Source of the DNA: Ruegeria atlantica
GTDB lineage: Bacteria; Pseudomonadota; Alphaproteobacteria; Rhodobacterales; Rhodobacteraceae
NCBI GenBank assembly: GCA_013032095.1
Contig: WQBJ01000039.1
Location: 1-34,101 of the forward strand
Length of the DNA stretch: 34,101 nt
Direction: 5' to 3'
Within the stretch, counting starts at the first letter, position 1, and each line of letters starts with the position of its first letter. Below, in pieces: positions 31,556 through 34,101 of this stretch. The notes below the pieces were generated by a model that ran no database searches, was not told the origin of the DNA, and saw only the letters and a list, made by a program, of their open reading frames with translations. Made by a program: the position numbers and the translations under genes.

Positions 31556-32231
31556 AAAGGACGTCAAAACGCGCACCATCCAAAAAGAACAACCGTATGT
31601 AAGTTTACGTTCGAAGAAGAGTCTCGCTTAAATTAGCAGATCTCATTCCTGTAATGGAAAACTTCAAGGCGTTACTTGCTTGAAGGGAATTGATTCTTGC
31701 CTGTCGTTCAAGAAGCGGAAAACAGGCGCCCTTCCAGTGCGAAGGAGACAGTCGATTTGAAAGGTTCCTTCCTCATTGGATGAGAAATACCTTTACCGGT
31801 GTTTCCTGGCAGGAGGCTCGCTTTTTCCCGGTCGCCAATTAAACCTGTTGATTGCTGCCCTTAGAGGTTACGTCGCCTAAATTTCTATTCTGTTTGTGGC
31901 TGCTAAGTTCAGGATTGCGATAGGCTAATTGAGATTGCCGTTCTCTTTATCGGTCTAGAAAATTTTTGTGTTTCGGCACCATGAAATTACCTAATTCCAA
32001 CGGGCTTGCTACGCCACAAATGGGAAGATTTCGATAAGCCGATCTCTTTGCAATTATTGTACCGAATAATCGTCGGAAAGTTTGATACTGGAAATTTTCG
32101 CGGAAAATTGCGATAGTGCGCCCGTAGATACTTATGCAAATTCGTCTCCATTTTGACGTTCTTTTGTTCAACTGACGAACAAATTGCTTCTACCCGGGGG
32201 GGTTACCACCAAGTCAATTACGGGTTTTCTG
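31556..32231. other. Non-coding AT-rich stretch, 676 bp, upstream of the pectate-lyase-like gene
   Basis: No plausible coding frame, tRNA or repeat array was found. The composition is markedly more AT-rich than the core genes before it. It contains a 17-bp palindrome at 32093-32109 and a run of seven G at 32196-32202 close to the next gene. It most likely holds the promoter and operator of the lyase gene, and it marks the boundary between core genome and a probable acquired region. Confidence 0.5.
32093..32109. promoter_or_regulatory. 17-bp palindrome, possible operator
   Basis: AATTTTC (32093-32099), GCG, GAAAATT (32103-32109): perfect arms around a 3-bp centre, about 120 bp before the lyase start. 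The size and CG centre suit a dimeric repressor such as a LacI- or GntR-type protein, commonly used for polysaccharide genes. Which protein binds it is unknown. Confidence 0.4.
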
Positions 32232-34101
32232 ATGGTCAATGGTCTTTCACAGGACGGCTATGCCTTTGATGGAGCACTGGGTTTCGGTGCTGAGGCAGAC
32301 GGCGGCCGTGGAGGGCAGATCGTCAAAGTGACAAGTCTCGCCGATTCTGGACCCGGCACTCTCCGATGGGCCCTGGAAGAACTAGAAGGTCCACGTATTG
32401 TTGTCTTCGAAGTTAGCGGCCAGATTAATCTTCAAGATGCTATTGAGGTCAATGGCGATGTAACAATAGCTGGCCAAACATCGCCCGAAGGCGTCACTAT
32501 CTCCGGAGCTAGGCTCAGAATAGTAGAAAGTGACGTTATTGTACGCGGCCTCCATTTCCGCCCGGGTGACGGAGAAGGTGAAGATCCCGATAACAGAGAC
32601 GGCATTTCGATCGGCAGCAGTTTGGTTCAGGTCGAAAACGTCGTGATCGACAGCAATTCTTTCAGTTGGTCAATCGATGAATTGGTCACGGTCTGGTACG
32701 GCTCCCAAAACATTACTCTCTCGAACAACATTTTCTCGGAAGCACTAAAATCCTCGCTCCATTCAAAGGGCGACCATTCGATGGGCGTGCTGATCGGCGA
32801 CGACAGCTCCAACGTGACCGTTTATGGAAACCTGTTTGCTCACAACGAATTCAGGAACGCGGCTGTCGTGGATTCGACCCAGGTCGAGTTCATCAACAAC
32901 TTGATTTACAACTACGGCACATTTGGGTTTGAGGGACGAACATATTCGACCGCACATGTCATCGGAAACGTCTACATTGCCGGACCGAGTTCATCTACAA
33001 ACGCAGCAATTGAACTGGGTTCGCTGGAAGAAGGCGCGGCCTACTACCTAGAGAACAACCTTGCAGAAGTCGACGGTGATGCTGTCTCCGAAATCTCTGA
33101 GAACCTGCTGTTTGTACCCAGCGGTGTCACTGCACTGCCCTCTTCCGAAGTTATGGATTATGTGCTGGCCAATGCTGGCGCAAGAAATCCTCTGCCAGGT
33201 ACGATTGACGCAAGGATCATCCAGTCGGTAATCGATGGGACCGGCAGCATCATTGACTCACCCAGCGAAGTTGGCGGCTACGATAACGTACCCAATCCCC
33301 CCGCACCGAGTGACCGCGACGACGACGGCGTTCCAGACAACTACGAGGTGTTCGCTGGTTCAGACCCCGACGTTTTTGATGCCCACGGCGATGTAAACGG
33401 CAACGGAATCTCGAATATAGAAGACTATATCAATGGGTTGATCGTCAGGGATGATGTACTCGCTCCCGTAGCAGTTTCAGCTTTTTCGCAAAACATCGGC
33501 CCGCCTCAGTCCAGCGCCCCCGACACGCAGATCACCGTGACCTTCGCCGACAACATCGCGGTAGACGCCTCCAGCATCGACAGCGGCGACATCACCGTCA
33601 CCGGTCCGGCCGGGCCGCTCGCGGTCACCGGGGTGTCCCTCGACAGCAACAGCGACGGCACCCCACGCACCGCAACCTATACCGTCGCAGCCCCCGGCGG
33701 CAGCTGGGACCTGGCGGACAGCGGCGCCTATACCGTCGCCCTGCTCACCGATGAAGTCTTCGACACCAACGGCAATGCCGTCGCCGCAGATCCAAGCCTC
33801 ACCGGTTTCACTGTCGACATTGCAGACACCACCGCTCCGGTGGTGCAGTCCGCCAGTGCCCCGGCCATCGATGCGGCCGATACCGGCAATCCCGACACGC
33901 AGATCACCGTGACCTTCGCCGACAACATCGCGGTGGACGCCTCCAGCATCGACACCGGCGACATCACCGTCACCGGTCCGGCCGGGCCGCTCGCGGTCAC
34001 CGGCGTGTCCCTCGACAGCAACAGCGACGGCACCCCGCGCACCGCCACCTATACCGTCGCAGCCCCCGGCGGCAGCTGGGACCTGGCGGACAGCGGCGCC
34101 T
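32232..34101 (+). CDS. Pectate-lyase-like (PL1) protein with Ca-binding linker and Ig-like repeats, partial (runs off window)
   Basis: Open frame of at least 623 residues with no stop before the window end. Residues about 10-330 are a right-handed beta-helix of the polysaccharide lyase 1 type: 'GGRGGQIVKVTSLADSGPGTLRWALE', 'SFSWSIDELVTVWYGSQNITLSNNIFSEAL', 'DHSMGVLIGDDSSNVTVYGNLFAHNEFRN' with the probable catalytic Arg at R208, and 'FINNLIYNYG'. Residues about 356-400 form a calcium-binding linker ('DRDDDGVPDNYE', 'GDVNGNGISNIEDY'), common after PL1 domains. From about 409 come 124-residue Ig-like repeats. No signal peptide is seen, so export by a type I system via a C-terminal signal beyond the window is likely. 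The ATG at 32232 lacks a good ribosome binding site; the frame is open back to 32157 (TTG at 32184 is another option). Confidence 0.82.
   Translation, partial: MVNGLSQDGYAFDGALGFGAEADGGRGGQIVKVTSLADSGPGTLRWALEELEGPRIVVFEVSGQINLQDAIEVNGDVTIAGQTSPEGVTISGARLRIVESDVIVRGLHFRPGDGEGEDPDNRDGISIGSSLVQVENVVIDSNSFSWSIDELVTVWYGSQNITLSNNIFSEALKSSLHSKGDHSMGVLIGDDSSNVTVYGNLFAHNEFRNAAVVDSTQVEFINNLIYNYGTFGFEGRTYSTAHVIGNVYIAGPSSSTNAAIELGSLEEGAAYYLENNLAEVDGDAVSEISENLLFVPSGVTALPSSEVMDYVLANAGARNPLPGTIDARIIQSVIDGTGSIIDSPSEVGGYDNVPNPPAPSDRDDDGVPDNYEVFAGSDPDVFDAHGDVNGNGISNIEDYINGLIVRDDVLAPVAVSAFSQNIGPPQSSAPDTQITVTFADNIAVDASSIDSGDITVTGPAGPLAVTGVSLDSNSDGTPRTATYTVAAPGGSWDLADSGAYTVALLTDEVFDTNGNAVAADPSLTGFTVDIADTTAPVVQSASAPAIDAADTGNPDTQITVTFADNIAVDASSIDTGDITVTGPAGPLAVTGVSLDSNSDGTPRTATYTVAAPGGSWDLADSGA
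33521..34101 (+). repeat. Tandem 372-bp Ig-like repeat within the PL1 gene
   Basis: Copy 1 is 33521-33892 and copy 2 starts at 33893 and is cut by the window end. Over the 209 bp that can be compared there are 5 differences by eye, of which only one changes a residue (Ser to Thr). Upstream, the first ~25 residues of the unit ('DVLAPVAVSAF..' versus 'DTTAPVVQSAS..') are diverged. The repeats are much more GC-rich than the lyase domain before them. Confidence 0.93.

Noticed and set aside
31947..32171. 74-residue minus-strand open frame upstream of the pectate-lyase-like gene
   Set aside because: No motif or start signals; contains the palindromic candidate operator.
31556..32231. Possible tRNA or phage attachment site at the edge of the AT-rich region
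   Set aside because: No cloverleaf-like arrangement, GTTCRA T-loop context or matching direct repeat could be found by eye.
33728..34048. 106-residue minus-strand open frame in the repeat region
   Set aside because: A repeat-driven antisense frame in GC-rich Ig-like repeats, not a gene.

Overview
The window looks like a chromosomal segment of a marine alphaproteobacterium of the Rhodobacterales (Roseobacter group). This rests on the type of PstA/PstC with long N-terminal extensions, a PhoR without membrane segments, a PAS_5 protein, an IalB-family protein, a DUF853 ATPase, a livKGF..HM cassette and an lpxD-ACP-ketosynthase group. Exact genus and species cannot be read from the sequence alone. 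No rRNA, tRNA or CRISPR array was seen.

Layout. (a) 1-360: the tail of an insertion sequence (ISNCY-like transposase C-terminus plus a GACATTTCT direct repeat), ending a few bases from the stop of gcdH. (b) 369-11239, all minus strand: yicC, gmk, gamma-carbonic anhydrase, phoR, then a three-repeat Pho box, pstS, an attenuator hairpin, pstC, pstA, pstB, phoU, phoB, a probable terminator, and glutaryl-CoA dehydrogenase. This is a complete phosphate-sensing and high-affinity phosphate uptake unit. (c) 11474-15849: a PAS_5 protein, class II DAHP synthase (first shikimate step), a GlxA-type AraC regulator and a periplasmic PQQ sugar dehydrogenase. (d) 16013-23210: a branched-chain amino-acid type ABC importer (livK, livG, livF, then livH, livM) whose ATPase and permease halves are separated by about 2 kb of AT-richer DNA with three small secreted proteins and a 21-codon relic of a second livH 5' end. 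(e) 23397-26270: a small lipoprotein, a HerA-like ATPase, an intergenic stretch with two candidate small RNAs in tandem, and an IalB-family protein. (f) 26339-31503: cell-envelope genes: a ketoacyl-ACP synthase, an acyl carrier protein and LpxD, preceded by a YcbB-type L,D-transpeptidase, and a divergent Tat-exported YcbK-type murein peptidase. (g) 31556-34101: a 0.7 kb AT-rich non-coding stretch and then a large pectate-lyase-like PL1 protein with a calcium-binding linker and nearly identical 372-bp Ig-like repeats, running off the window end.

The most unusual parts are the disrupted liv operon with its livH relic, the tandem candidate sRNAs at 25.3-25.5 kb, and the mosaic pectate-lyase/adhesin gene with freshly homogenised repeats. 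Most of the rest is standard roseobacter core genome.
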